Translations under genes and position numbers: made by a program | The notes under the pieces: model-generated | Databases searched by the model: none | What the model was told of the DNA's origin: nothing | Seen by the model: the letters and a program-made list of their open reading frames with translations, nothing else | Assembly (NCBI RefSeq): GCF_002006995.1 | Contig: NZ_MRUL01000001.1 | Location: 658,811 to 722,810, forward strand | From: Izhakiella australiensis | GTDB lineage: Bacteria > Pseudomonadota > Gammaproteobacteria > Enterobacterales > Enterobacteriaceae | Direction of reading: 5' to 3' | DNA: 64,000 nucleotides | Shown: positions 43,198 through 51,991 of the stretch, one piece after another | Numbering within the stretch: position 1 is the first letter of the stretch | Layout of the letters: the number at the start of each line of letters is the position of its first letter

Positions 43198-44304
43198 ATG
43201 CTGTTATTTCCGCAAAAAAATGAGAAAACGACCGGGACAGATCAGATATTTTATATTTTAACAGAGCGTAGAGATATTATTGACAAATTGGGACAGCTGT
43301 TACGCCTGGCGGGATTTTCACAAGTTGAAGCGATTGCCAGCTCGGTATTGCAGACAACATCGCTGCAGCTGACGTCGCAGGCCCGCGGTGTAATTATTGA
43401 CGTCGGTGACAGCGCTAATCCGCAAGAGACTATCCTGGCGATTAAGACGTTGGTACCCAGGGATATTTGGTGCTGTGTGGTAGGGAATCAGGATGCAATC
43501 ACCCTGGCACAGCTCTATGCCCGCCAGGGACTGCACTATTTCTACCTCGGCGCACAGGATGATGAATTGATAAGGATTGTTACCACGGGCAAGACGGTTT
43601 CTGGCTTCCGCTGGGCGGTCAATATCAGCGTACTGGGTTGTAAAGGTGGCGTTGGTAATACTTCTATTGCCTATCAGTTGGTGAATAAAATTATTCAGAT
43701 ACGGCAAATGCCCACGCTGTTTATTCAGGGTAAGGCTGGCTCAAACGATTTAGATCTGCTGTTTGATAAAAAAATGAATCAAGAGCTGATCCCCGCCAAT
43801 AAATACCTCGACCTGATGTGTCTGCAAGATGAGACGCTGCCTCAGCTGAAATATGAAACCACCGAGAAATACAATTTTGTCGTTTATGAAGAGACGGTGA
43901 ATTCGGCGGAGAAAGAACGGATACGGCAAATCGTTGAGTTATCTTCCTGCTTGATTGTGGTTCTTGATCGTTCCATGTCCTCGGTGCGTGTCGCGAGGCA
44001 GATGATTGAAATTAACGAGTCAATCAACCGCTCACGGCGTACGCCGCGCCGTCTGCTGCTTTGCTTAAGCGACAGCCGTCCGGTCTCCAGCGAAATGTTA
44101 AGCCAGGAGGATATTCAGGCGCTGATACAGCGCAAAATTGACATTGTTTTTCCCTGGCGGAAAACCCGGCAACGGTCTTCGTTTTTTCCCCTTAAATCCA
44201 GAATTAGTCCGGCCGATCTCCTTACCCGGCGGGTGCTGGGTACGTCCGAAACGCCCAAACATTTTAACCTGCTGTCTAAATGCAAAAGGATAGGTGGGAT
44301 TTGA
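43198..44304 (+). CDS. tadZ: Tad pilus localisation ATPase
   Basis: 368 residues with an N-terminal receiver-like domain (about 15-130) and a ParA/MinD-type domain that starts VLGCKGGVGNTSIAYQL, a deviant Walker A KGGVGNT with Asn where Lys/Gly-Lys-Thr normally stands (GVGKT). The switch residues near SMSSVRVARQMIEI are kept. The missing lysine suggests weak or no ATP hydrolysis, as seen in some TadZ proteins. It targets the assembly machine to the pole. Confidence 0.87.
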   Translation: MLLFPQKNEKTTGTDQIFYILTERRDIIDKLGQLLRLAGFSQVEAIASSVLQTTSLQLTSQARGVIIDVGDSANPQETILAIKTLVPRDIWCCVVGNQDAITLAQLYARQGLHYFYLGAQDDELIRIVTTGKTVSGFRWAVNISVLGCKGGVGNTSIAYQLVNKIIQIRQMPTLFIQGKAGSNDLDLLFDKKMNQELIPANKYLDLMCLQDETLPQLKYETTEKYNFVVYEETVNSAEKERIRQIVELSSCLIVVLDRSMSSVRVARQMIEINESINRSRRTPRRLLLCLSDSRPVSSEMLSQEDIQALIQRKIDIVFPWRKTRQRSSFFPLKSRISPADLLTRRVLGTSETPKHFNLLSKCKRIGGI

Positions 44305-44306
44305 CC

Positions 44307-45587
44307 ATGGAACTGGCAATTGAAATTCAGGAAACGCTGCGAGACGGCGTGCTGAAGAATATTGAGATCAATAAGATTGAGCATCTGGTGAACGATCGTG
44401 GGCAATTGCTCCATGAAATTGGCCGCCTGCTTGAACGGGTTTGTGGGCAACAAAACCTTTATCTTAATACCCAGGCTCAGCACGACGTTACAGAGATGAT
44501 CGTCGATGAGATTATGGGGTTTGGGCCACTGCGACCGCTGCTGGAAGACGACACGGTTAGCGACATCCTGGTTAACGGCCCTTCGATGATTTACGTTGAG
44601 CGCCGGGGCAAACTGGAGCGAACGGATTGCCGGTTTATCAATAATGCACAACTGACCGATATCGCCAAGCGGCTGGTTCAGCGCGTGGGCCGACGGCTGG
44701 ATGCAACTCAGCCCCTTGTTGATGCTCGTTTACCCGATGGTAGCCGGCTTAATGTGGCCATTCAGCCCATCGCGCTGGACGGAACGTCTATCTCTATCCG
44801 TAAGTTTGGTAAACGTAATATTGAGCTGGTGGATTTGGTGCGTTTCGGCGCGATGGACGGCGCTATCGCCAACTTTTTGGTTATCGCGGCTCGCTGCCGG
44901 TTGAATATCATTATTTCCGGTGGCACCGGGTCAGGAAAAACAACGTTGTTGAATGCCTTGTCCCGTTATATTGAACCGGATGAACGCATTATTACCATGG
45001 AGGACGCTGCCGAACTGAGGCTGATGCAGCCGCATGTATTGCGTATGGAGACGCGGCTGGCGGGGGTTGAAAATACCGGCATGGTGACAATGCGCGCGCT
45101 GCTTATCAACTCTCTGAGGATGCGCCCTGATCGAATTATCGTTGGGGAATGTCGCGGGGAAGAGAGCTTCGAAATGCTGCAGGCGATGAATACCGGTCAT
45201 GATGGATCAATGTCAACGCTGCACGCGAATAACCCGCGCGATGCCATCTCTCGTCTTGAAAATATGGTTATGATGGCGGGTATGAATATTCCTATCGAGT
45301 CTATTCGCCGCAATATTGTGTCCGCCATTAACCTGGTGATTCAGGTTTCCAGGCTTAACGATGGCACCAGGAAAATAATGAATATCAGCGAGGTTATGGG
45401 GATAGAGGGAGACCGAGTGATCCTCCAGGATATTTTCTCTTTCAAAAGCCATAGCGAACGTGATGAAAACGGCAAGATCGCCGGGGAGTTTATTAACCAC
45501 GGGTTACTGATGCGCTCGGCGGTTATGCGAAATGCCGTCATGTTTAGCCTGGATGAAGAATTAAAGAAAATATTCAATATGGAGTAG
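44307..45587 (+). CDS. tadA: Tad secretion ATPase
   Basis: 426 residues from ATG 44307, ten bases after AGGTGGG; the frame from 44280 overlaps tadZ without a ribosome site. Type II/IV secretion ATPase: Walker [15 protein letters not shown], Walker B region [12 protein letters not shown], His-box [21 protein letters not shown], plus the N-terminal all-helical part. It powers pilus assembly on the cytoplasmic face. Confidence 0.94.
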   Translation: MELAIEIQETLRDGVLKNIEINKIEHLVNDRGQLLHEIGRLLERVCGQQNLYLNTQAQHDVTEMIVDEIMGFGPLRPLLEDDTVSDILVNGPSMIYVERRGKLERTDCRFINNAQLTDIAKRLVQRVGRRLDATQPLVDARLPDGSRLNVAIQPIALDGTSISIRKFGKRNIELVDLVRFGAMDGAIANFLVIAARCRLNIIISGGTGSGKTTLLNALSRYIEPDERIITMEDAAELRLMQPHVLRMETRLAGVENTGMVTMRALLINSLRMRPDRIIVGECRGEESFEMLQAMNTGHDGSMSTLHANNPRDAISRLENMVMMAGMNIPIESIRRNIVSAINLVIQVSRLNDGTRKIMNISEVMGIEGDRVILQDIFSFKSHSERDENGKIAGEFINHGLLMRSAVMRNAVMFSLDEELKKIFNME

Positions 45588-45589
45588 GC

Positions 45590-46462
45590 ATGCCTTACTG
45601 GATCGTTATTGTCGGGGTAATTGTTTTTATTATTAATCTGCGTCGATGGAAAAAAATAAAATTCACTATTAATCAGGAGAGCCGACGCAAGCGTGAATAT
45701 CCGCCTGTCATCTGGTTTATATCTTTGTGCAACGAGTGGCGTTTTTATGCTTTAGGCAATAGAACGTTAAAAGGCGCTAAGGGACTTATTATGGCAGCAG
45801 TGGCTATGGTCGTCATGATTATTCTCAATGCTAACTGGCTCGGCATTCGTTGGGATATTTTTCTCCCGGTGGTTCTGGCTAGCCTTTTTATTGCTCAGCT
45901 GCGTATTGGCCGCTTGCTATTGCGGCGGGATTTTGAAAATCGGTTTCCAGAGGTGCTAGCGGTGGTGAATGCTGCCGTATCGGCAGGGAACAGTATTCAT
46001 CAGGCATTGGGCCGTTGCGGTAAAAGCGTGGATGGCAGGCTGGGGGAAACATTCCACCGCATCGATCGCCGGCTTAACTTGGGTGAGGAGCCGGAGCGGG
46101 TCTTTAAGGACGCGTGGCAGGACCACCGTTATCGGGAGTTTTACTTTTTTGTCATTGTCATGTTGGTAAGCCTTGAGCGGGGAGGCCAGCTTCGCGTGCT
46201 TATTGGCCGCCTTTCACGCATCATTATCAACAGTAAAAATATGGCCCGGCGCAAGGCGGCTATGACATCAGAAGCGCGCACCTCGGCTAAAATTGTCGCT
46301 GCTATCCCGCTGCTGTTCTTTTGTGGCATGAAGTATTTTAGCCCGGAAAATTTTGATTTTATTGTGCACGACTCTACTGGGCAACTCATCCTCTACTATG
46401 TGATTGCCAGCGAAACCATCGGCATGATCATTATCTGGCTGTTAGTAAGAAGGGCGACCTGA
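45590..46462 (+). CDS. tadB: Tad inner membrane platform protein TadB
   Basis: 290 residues with membrane segments near the start (5-20), around 62-105 and at the C-terminus, and the T2SSF domain FENRFPEVLAVVNAAVSAGNS...LGRCGK...FFVIVMLVSLERGGQLRVLIGRLS. It starts two bases after tadA and shares its stop/start (TGATG) with tadC, so the three are tightly coupled. Confidence 0.92.
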   Translation: MPYWIVIVGVIVFIINLRRWKKIKFTINQESRRKREYPPVIWFISLCNEWRFYALGNRTLKGAKGLIMAAVAMVVMIILNANWLGIRWDIFLPVVLASLFIAQLRIGRLLLRRDFENRFPEVLAVVNAAVSAGNSIHQALGRCGKSVDGRLGETFHRIDRRLNLGEEPERVFKDAWQDHRYREFYFFVIVMLVSLERGGQLRVLIGRLSRIIINSKNMARRKAAMTSEARTSAKIVAAIPLLFFCGMKYFSPENFDFIVHDSTGQLILYYVIASETIGMIIIWLLVRRAT

Positions 46463-47301
46463 TGGAATATTTCTTCTGGGTGGTTTTTCTTTCAGGTATG
46501 GGAATGTGCATCATTTTATTAAGAAATAATCAACGCTGGAGTAAGAAAAGGAAGATTATTGAAACCGCAGAGGAAGAGTACGCTAAAAATACCAGTGGTA
46601 TTCTGAATTATAAAACCATCATTATTGAAAATAGTAGCCTGTTGCGTTTCCTTAATCATATTGAAAACAGTCTAACCATGAAACTGCGGATAGGTTTAGG
46701 CAGCGGCGCCCTGTTACTTGCCTGCAAGCTGTTAGGGTTGTATTCCATTGGTATGAAAGGGCTGGCGATGTGTGTGCTGATGATATTGGTGGCGGTTATT
46801 GTCTTACCTGCCATGGTGATGAAGCCAATCATTATCACCAAAACCAAGCAGCTACTGGATGCTCTGCCTTATTTTATCGATCTGATTGGGGTCTGTATTC
46901 AGTCAGGCATGACGGTGGAGAGTGCCATTAAGTTTATTGCCCAACACGCGGATGAGCTGGACAGAAACCTGGCGACGCTGATGCATTACTTAATTAAACG
47001 GGCCGAGGTCAGCGGACTGGAAGAGGGCTTGCTGGATCTATATCACGCTATGGATATGACTGAAATGCGAATGTTTTGCTCGACGCTTCAGCAAAGCGTG
47101 CATTACGGCACTTCGTTGTACGAAAATCTCATGGAACTCTCAAAAGATATCAGAGAATTACAATTACTCGATTCTGAAGAGAAAATAGGCAATCTCTCTG
47201 CAAAAATGAGCGTCCCGTTAATTCTTTTTATTATGTTCCCACTCACTATTTTAATCGCCGCACCGGGTATTTTAAGGATATTAAAACATGCGCTGTTCTA
47301 A
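46462..47301 (+). CDS. tadC: Tad inner membrane platform protein TadC
   Basis: 279 residues, second T2SSF protein: LLDALPYFIDLIGVCIQSGMTVESAIKFI, then MRMFCSTLQQSVHYGTSLYENLMELSKDI and a final hydrophobic pair. It forms the membrane platform with TadB. Its end overlaps the TadD gene start by 14 bp. Confidence 0.92.
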   Translation: MEYFFWVVFLSGMGMCIILLRNNQRWSKKRKIIETAEEEYAKNTSGILNYKTIIIENSSLLRFLNHIENSLTMKLRIGLGSGALLLACKLLGLYSIGMKGLAMCVLMILVAVIVLPAMVMKPIIITKTKQLLDALPYFIDLIGVCIQSGMTVESAIKFIAQHADELDRNLATLMHYLIKRAEVSGLEEGLLDLYHAMDMTEMRMFCSTLQQSVHYGTSLYENLMELSKDIRELQLLDSEEKIGNLSAKMSVPLILFIMFPLTILIAAPGILRILKHALF

Positions 47302-48025
47302 ACGAATTGTGTTGCTGGCATTAAGCATTTTGCTGCTATCGGGATGCGTCACCCGCACGCTAAAAACGGAATCAGAAATTAACTATCAGGAAGACATTCT
47401 ACTCAAAGCAAAAAACTATAACGGCCTGATCACCATGTACCGCAGCTGGCTGAAGGAAAACGATACACCAGAGTCCCGGTTGAAGCTTTCCCGCTATTAC
47501 TACCTGGCCGGTGACTATAAGTCATCGCTCTACTATCTGCAGTCGCTGAATATGAGCAAGGACATGCGCGTGTCCATTCTACAGGCGCAAAACATGATTG
47601 CGTTGGGGGATTACGGCCCGGCTATTCGGGTGACCGACCGTATGCTGCAACAGATGCCAAATAATGCCGAAGCGTATAACTTGCGTGGTGTAGCGCTGGC
47701 GCTTTCGGGCAAGCTGGAAGAGGGGAAGCGGTCGATTGAACGTTCCCGGGAGCTTTTTATTGCTGACGACGTCGCCATCAATAATCTGGCGATGATCGAG
47801 ATGATAGACGGGCGTTACCAGGGGGCGGTGGGGCTGCTGTTGCCGCAATATTTACGTGGCAAAAAGCAGACGCAAATTTTGCACAATCTGGTCCTGTCCC
47901 TGGTCAAAGTCGGCGATCGACGCTATGCCCGAAATATCGTTGAGAGCGAAAACCTCTCCAGAGATCCGGATGCGCTCATTGCCGCGATGAGCAGCATTTC
48001 GCCGCGTGGGAAGGGGGCAAGCTGA
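47288..48025 (+). CDS. tadD: Tad pilotin-like TPR lipoprotein
   Basis: 245 residues with a lipoprotein signal ending Leu-Leu-Ser-Gly-Cys (Cys about 20) and several tetratricopeptide-like helices (RLKLSRYYYLAGDYKSSLYYL, AEAYNLRGVALALSGKLEEGKRSI). TadD is thought to aid secretin assembly. Confidence 0.9.
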   Translation: MRCSKRIVLLALSILLLSGCVTRTLKTESEINYQEDILLKAKNYNGLITMYRSWLKENDTPESRLKLSRYYYLAGDYKSSLYYLQSLNMSKDMRVSILQAQNMIALGDYGPAIRVTDRMLQQMPNNAEAYNLRGVALALSGKLEEGKRSIERSRELFIADDVAINNLAMIEMIDGRYQGAVGLLLPQYLRGKKQTQILHNLVLSLVKVGDRRYARNIVESENLSRDPDALIAAMSSISPRGKGAS

Positions 48026-48516
48026 TGAAGCGATTTTCGCGCAATCTGATGAGAGAACAGCAGGGAGTTGCGACCATTGAATTCTCGTTAACCGTCATCG
48101 TTTTCATTTTTATGGTGCTTTTTGTGGCGGAAACCGCGCGGCTGGCGTACGTCTCTTCGGTTATCGATCTGGCGGTATCGGAGGCGGCCAAAGAAGCGAA
48201 GAATGCGCCATCTGGCCTGGATGGCGGCTACCGCGGCCGTTTTGAAAAGCGCCTAACCGCGCAGGGTGGCGCGCTGTGGGGCTTTCTGACGCAAGCGGAT
48301 GCGGTGGATATCACTATTGCCTTCGCCCAGTCCATCGACAGCATGATCACTACAGGCGGTAGCAGCCATTTCACTAAGCGACCGCTGGCCCGTTACAAAC
48401 TGGCTTACCGCTACCATCCCATGTTTTTCCCTTTCCCAAGCTTCTGGGCCAACAACTTACTGACGCGCGAGGTGATCTTTGTTCAGGAATATGAACGTTC
48501 ACGATTTATGTACTGA
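48025..48516 (+). CDS. tadE: Tad pseudopilin TadE
   Basis: 163 residues. Short positive leader, then the type IVb pseudopilin pattern QQGVATIEFSLTVIVFIFMVLF (glutamate in the +5-like position after Gly). One membrane helix, periplasmic rest. Starts in a TGATG overlap with tadD. Substrate of the TadV peptidase. Confidence 0.9.
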   Translation: MKRFSRNLMREQQGVATIEFSLTVIVFIFMVLFVAETARLAYVSSVIDLAVSEAAKEAKNAPSGLDGGYRGRFEKRLTAQGGALWGFLTQADAVDITIAFAQSIDSMITTGGSSHFTKRPLARYKLAYRYHPMFFPFPSFWANNLLTREVIFVQEYERSRFMY

Positions 48517-49069
48517 TCGGCGCGGGTCAGTAGCGGTTGAGTTCGCGACAATTTCCGTGCTGCTGGTGGTGTTTATTTTCTTTCTTACCGACCTGGTGGT
48601 ACGGCAGGCGACGATTGGACGCCTGGATCGGGTTTCCTATTCCGTTGCCGGCACGCTGCGTGAGCGCATCCAGCTTTACGACGCAAGGGAGGAGTTAAAT
48701 CAGAGGGATGTCGATCAGATTGCCAAACTTGCCGCCCGTATGCTGACGGATATGCATGAGGAGGCCGACCTTTCAAAACTCAAACTGGTGGTGGAGGAGC
48801 TGCATTTCGAAGACGCCACCAGCGTGGGGAATACCAACAAAGAGATCAGTTTTTATCGCAGCTGGCAGAGTGGGTCAGGCAGTAGCTGTGCGCCGCCTCA
48901 GACGCTCAATAGGCTGATCCAGCTGGCTCCCAAGGGCAGCTATGGGCGTTGGGTGCCCCTTTATCAGGTGACCGTTTGCCTGCCGACGACCAGCTGGTAT
49001 ACGCGGTTGACAACCTCGAGAACAATAACACCGTTGCTCTCGTCCTTTGCCATTGTGATGGCGAGGTAA
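48479..49069 (+). CDS. tadF: Tad pseudopilin TadF
   Basis: 196 residues if begun at TTG 48479 (GAGGTG four bases ahead); ATG 48491 is an alternative with a tight AGGA. Pseudopilin pattern DRRGSVAVEFATISVLLVVFIFFL near the start. It overlaps tadE by 38 bp with the TTG start or 26 bp with the ATG. Two or three cysteines lie in the periplasmic part. Confidence 0.87.
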   Translation: MFRNMNVHDLCTDRRGSVAVEFATISVLLVVFIFFLTDLVVRQATIGRLDRVSYSVAGTLRERIQLYDAREELNQRDVDQIAKLAARMLTDMHEEADLSKLKLVVEELHFEDATSVGNTNKEISFYRSWQSGSGSSCAPPQTLNRLIQLAPKGSYGRWVPLYQVTVCLPTTSWYTRLTTSRTITPLLSSFAIVMAR

Positions 49070-49072
49070 ACC

Positions 49073-49435
49073 ATGAGGAGCGGGTTTTTGGCGATGTTAT
49101 TCCTGCCCTGGGTGCTGCAGGCGCAACCAACGGCAAGGGTATTTATCGACTCGGCGGATGCGGGGCAGGCCCGTTTAGCCACAAGTATTAATGAGATGCT
49201 GTTTGACAGCCCAACCTTGCGCTCGCTTCTGGCGGTGGAGGTTTTTGATATTAACGGCGTGGCGCCGGATTTCTCCGGCTGGATTCACTATACCCGCGAT
49301 CGGGGCGGCGAAATGATTTCGCGGTATCGCCCCCCGGCGCTGCCTTTTCTTATTTGCCTCAACGGGCAGCGGGAAACGCTTCGGCTTCGCCTCGAAAATA
49401 AGGAGCAACTATGTCTGTGTACGCAAGGATGTTAA
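49073..49435 (+). CDS. Small exported protein of the tad operon
   Basis: 120 residues between tadF and tadG. A signal peptide ends near LQAQPTA (about residue 18-20); the mature part has a beta-alpha pattern and a Cys in FLICLNG plus a C-terminal CLCTQGC. I do not recognise its family. Its position in the operon, 3 bp after tadF and overlapping tadG by 25 bp, implies a role in pilus assembly in the periplasm, perhaps in disulfide-linked form. Confidence 0.6.
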   Translation: MRSGFLAMLFLPWVLQAQPTARVFIDSADAGQARLATSINEMLFDSPTLRSLLAVEVFDINGVAPDFSGWIHYTRDRGGEMISRYRPPALPFLICLNGQRETLRLRLENKEQLCLCTQGC

Positions 49436-50658
49436 AACCCCTTCGGCGTTTTTTGGCCGACGAAAGCGGGGTCTATGCGATAAGTTTTGTCATGTTGTCC
49501 GGCTTTTTGCTTGGTATGGCCGCGTTTGGCCTCGAAGGCTCGCGTTATATTACCGAACGCGCCCGGCTCTCTGATGCCATGGAACAGGCCGCATTGGCGC
49601 TTACCGCCGAAGATAACGGCACGGGCGCAGCCCGCAATTACTCGCTGGCGCAGGACTATTTTCGCGCCTATATGCGCCACGATATCGGGGTGTTTAAGCC
49701 GACGGTGATCGTCAACCACGGTACGTCGTCAAACAACCGTAACCTGAGCTATGTTGAGTACCGCGTGAGCGGGCAAACGCTGCAAGACTCCTGGCTTGCC
49801 TCCTCGTTTTTTCCGAGCTTTGATAAGCAGGTCACCGTGGGTGACAACGGGGCGGCACGGAAATATCGCTCAAATATTGACGTTATCTTTGTGACCGATT
49901 TTTCTTCCTCAATGAACGATTATTTCGATGGTAGTACCAAGCTTGCCGAGCTTAAAAGGATTGTTTTGCAGCTTTCTAAAGAGCTTTTTTCCTATGGCAT
50001 TAATAACAAAATAGGGTTTGTGCCTTTTGGATGGGGAGGGCGGGAAGGGGGCTATTGCGACTTTCCGTTCGTGACTAACGGTAATTATCCCTATAACTAT
50101 CTGAGAGTTAGTGACTTTTTAACGCTGGAAAGCTATGTCAACGTTCCGGCTACCGTCGCGGCCATCCCGCGAAGAGTGAATGATATCCGTATCCCGCTGA
50201 GTAACGTGGATGGCAGTACCTGCCTGAGCGCATCTTCTTCGTGGAAAGTACCGCTAACATCATCGATGTCGCAGATACAGCAGATTCAGGGAATGACGGC
50301 GATGGGCGGTACCCTGGTCAGTAGCGGTGTACTGCTGGGGGTACCTTATCTGGCTGACGGGACCGCTTCACGTAAAGTTATGGTGATTGTCTCGGACGGC
50401 ACGGACGATCCCAACCGGATTTCCCTGACTCCCCGTCTTATCAACGCGGGCATGTGCGATAAAATTCGTCAGGTGATCTCTACCGACGATTCGGTAGGGA
50501 AAATTTCATTTATTGGTATTGATTACCACCCGACGGTAGACTGGAAACAGTGCGTCGGAGAAAAAAACTTTTACCTGCCAAAGAATATTAAAGAGCTGGA
50601 AGATGACCTCCGCCGCGCGGTGTTTGAGGAAGTGGGTCATAATATTCTTAAAGACTGA
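49411..50658 (+). CDS. tadG: Tad pseudopilin-like vWA protein TadG
   Basis: 415 residues. N-terminal TadE-type segment ESGVYAISFVMLSGFLLGMAAFG, then a von Willebrand factor A domain whose metal site reads DFSSSM (Asp-x-Ser-x-Ser) at about residue 165, with TAMGGTLVSSG and IVSDGTDDPN. It closes the tad operon; a role in anchoring or adhesion at the cell envelope is assumed from the family. Confidence 0.88.
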   Translation: MSVYARMLKPLRRFLADESGVYAISFVMLSGFLLGMAAFGLEGSRYITERARLSDAMEQAALALTAEDNGTGAARNYSLAQDYFRAYMRHDIGVFKPTVIVNHGTSSNNRNLSYVEYRVSGQTLQDSWLASSFFPSFDKQVTVGDNGAARKYRSNIDVIFVTDFSSSMNDYFDGSTKLAELKRIVLQLSKELFSYGINNKIGFVPFGWGGREGGYCDFPFVTNGNYPYNYLRVSDFLTLESYVNVPATVAAIPRRVNDIRIPLSNVDGSTCLSASSSWKVPLTSSMSQIQQIQGMTAMGGTLVSSGVLLGVPYLADGTASRKVMVIVSDGTDDPNRISLTPRLINAGMCDKIRQVISTDDSVGKISFIGIDYHPTVDWKQCVGEKNFYLPKNIKELEDDLRRAVFEEVGHNILKD

Positions 50659-50786
50659 TTTATTTTTTACTCTTTAAAATGTTTAGCGTTGAATATTCCT
50701 TCACTGAGTAAAATTTTATAAGAGAAAATAAGAGGCTGAATCAGGTGTTTTTATCCCCGTTTTTATAGTCTGAATAACGTAATGCA

Positions 50787-50843
50787 CGGGATGTCCCGGC
50801 ATTATAAAAAGGACGCATAAATATCACCTGTGCGGTATTTATG
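50787..50843. promoter_or_regulatory. Hairpin and inverted repeat before the fimbrial operon
   Basis: The 215-bp gap before the major pilin is A+T-rich. It has CGGGA-TG-TCCCG (50787-50798) and an 8-bp inverted pair CATAAATA (50816-50823)/TATTTATG (50836-50843) with 12 bases between, ending 30 bp before the pilin ATG. These may be operator or 5'-leader structures. Confidence 0.35.
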
Positions 50844-50873
50844 TTATTTTCTGTATTCAAGGATTTATATTTT

Positions 50874-51416
50874 ATGAAAACCAAAATTGTATTGTCAGCT
50901 CTGACTGGATTGACCATGTCTGCTTCCGCTCTGGCTGCGACTCCGCAAAGCTACGATACCCGTTTTAACGTTAGCGCTAACGTGCCGGATAGCGCGATGA
51001 TCACCGATGCGAGCGGTAAGCCGGTGACCGATCTTGACGTTGAGCTGGTACCCGCCGCTTCGGGGCGTATGGAAGCACAAACCGCCGCATTAAAACTCTG
51101 GAATAACGATGTGACTAAGCTGGATGTCGCGTTGACGATGGATGACAGCCAGTCTGCAACTGGTGATGCCTTCACTCTCTACAGCACGCAGGGCGGTACG
51201 CTTAATGCGATGACGTATAAAATCAACTCGATTACCAGCGCGGGCTCGCAAGAGTTTGCTAAATCCGGCGACAGCTCAGACTATTCTCTGCAGGCGAACG
51301 GTACCCATGGTGAACTGCCGGTGATGTTTAAATTTGTCTCTGACAAAAATTACACTGAACTGGGCCAGGGTAACTATACCGGCGTTGTTTACGCGAACGT
51401 GGTTGCGAAACCATAA
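50874..51416 (+). CDS. CS1-type fimbrial major subunit
   Basis: 180 residues from ATG 50874, behind AAGGA; the longer frame from 50841 adds 11 unlikely residues. Signal peptide to Ala-Leu-Ala (about 21). The pattern RFNVSANVPDSAMITD, then TLDVALTMDD, AMTYKINS and the final GNYTGVVYANVVAK (N-terminal donor strand and closing GxYTGxVxxxV) is that of the alpha (CS1/CFA/I) fimbrial class. First gene of a chaperone-usher operon. Confidence 0.85.
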   Translation: MKTKIVLSALTGLTMSASALAATPQSYDTRFNVSANVPDSAMITDASGKPVTDLDVELVPAASGRMEAQTAALKLWNNDVTKLDVALTMDDSQSATGDAFTLYSTQGGTLNAMTYKINSITSAGSQEFAKSGDSSDYSLQANGTHGELPVMFKFVSDKNYTELGQGNYTGVVYANVVAKP

Positions 51417-51458
51417 TCTCTGATAAGGGGGTAGCTTCAGGGCTACCCTGTATCGCTT

Positions 51459-51974
51459 ATGATAACTAAAAACTTTTTGTCTGGGGCGGGATTCCTGCTG
51501 CTATTGTGGAGTCCGTTTAGCCAAAGTATTTCCAATTCTCAGCTGTCAGTTGATATTTCTGCTGAATCAGTGGCAAGGATTTCACTTTATTATAGAGGAC
51601 TGCCTGTTCCCGAGGAAGGTATTGATTTTACGCTTCCTGTAAATGGGCTTTCACAGAAGCTGGAAAGAACGTCTTCAAATTTCTATCTCGTGGGTAACGT
51701 CGACCAGGCGGATATTATTTTTGATGAGAGTGAATTTATTCTTCCCCAGATCTATGGCGGTAATACGAAGATGTTACTTGACGGTAATTTTATTTTTGGC
51801 GGCTCGGTAACCAGCGCGGGCCAGACATTGCGGATCCCGGTTCTTGATAATATCTCTCAGGGAACATCGGTGAATGGTCTGAAAATAAAATTTTCTTCTA
51901 AGCTCACCGCAGGGAATTATACCAAAGGTGATTACGCCAATGTATTCACGCTGATCGTTACGCCGGTAATTTGA
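51459..51974 (+). CDS. CS1-type fimbrial minor subunit
   Basis: 171 residues with a signal peptide to about Ser25 and the same closing pattern as the pilins (GNYTKGDYANVFTLIVTPV). It follows the major pilin by 42 bp and touches the usher gene. It is probably an initiator or tip-proximal subunit, or the chaperone's low-copy client. It is not closely similar to the major subunit. Confidence 0.75.
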   Translation: MITKNFLSGAGFLLLLWSPFSQSISNSQLSVDISAESVARISLYYRGLPVPEEGIDFTLPVNGLSQKLERTSSNFYLVGNVDQADIIFDESEFILPQIYGGNTKMLLDGNFIFGGSVTSAGQTLRIPVLDNISQGTSVNGLKIKFSSKLTAGNYTKGDYANVFTLIVTPVI

Positions 51975-51991
51975 CGTCAGGGATTGGACTT

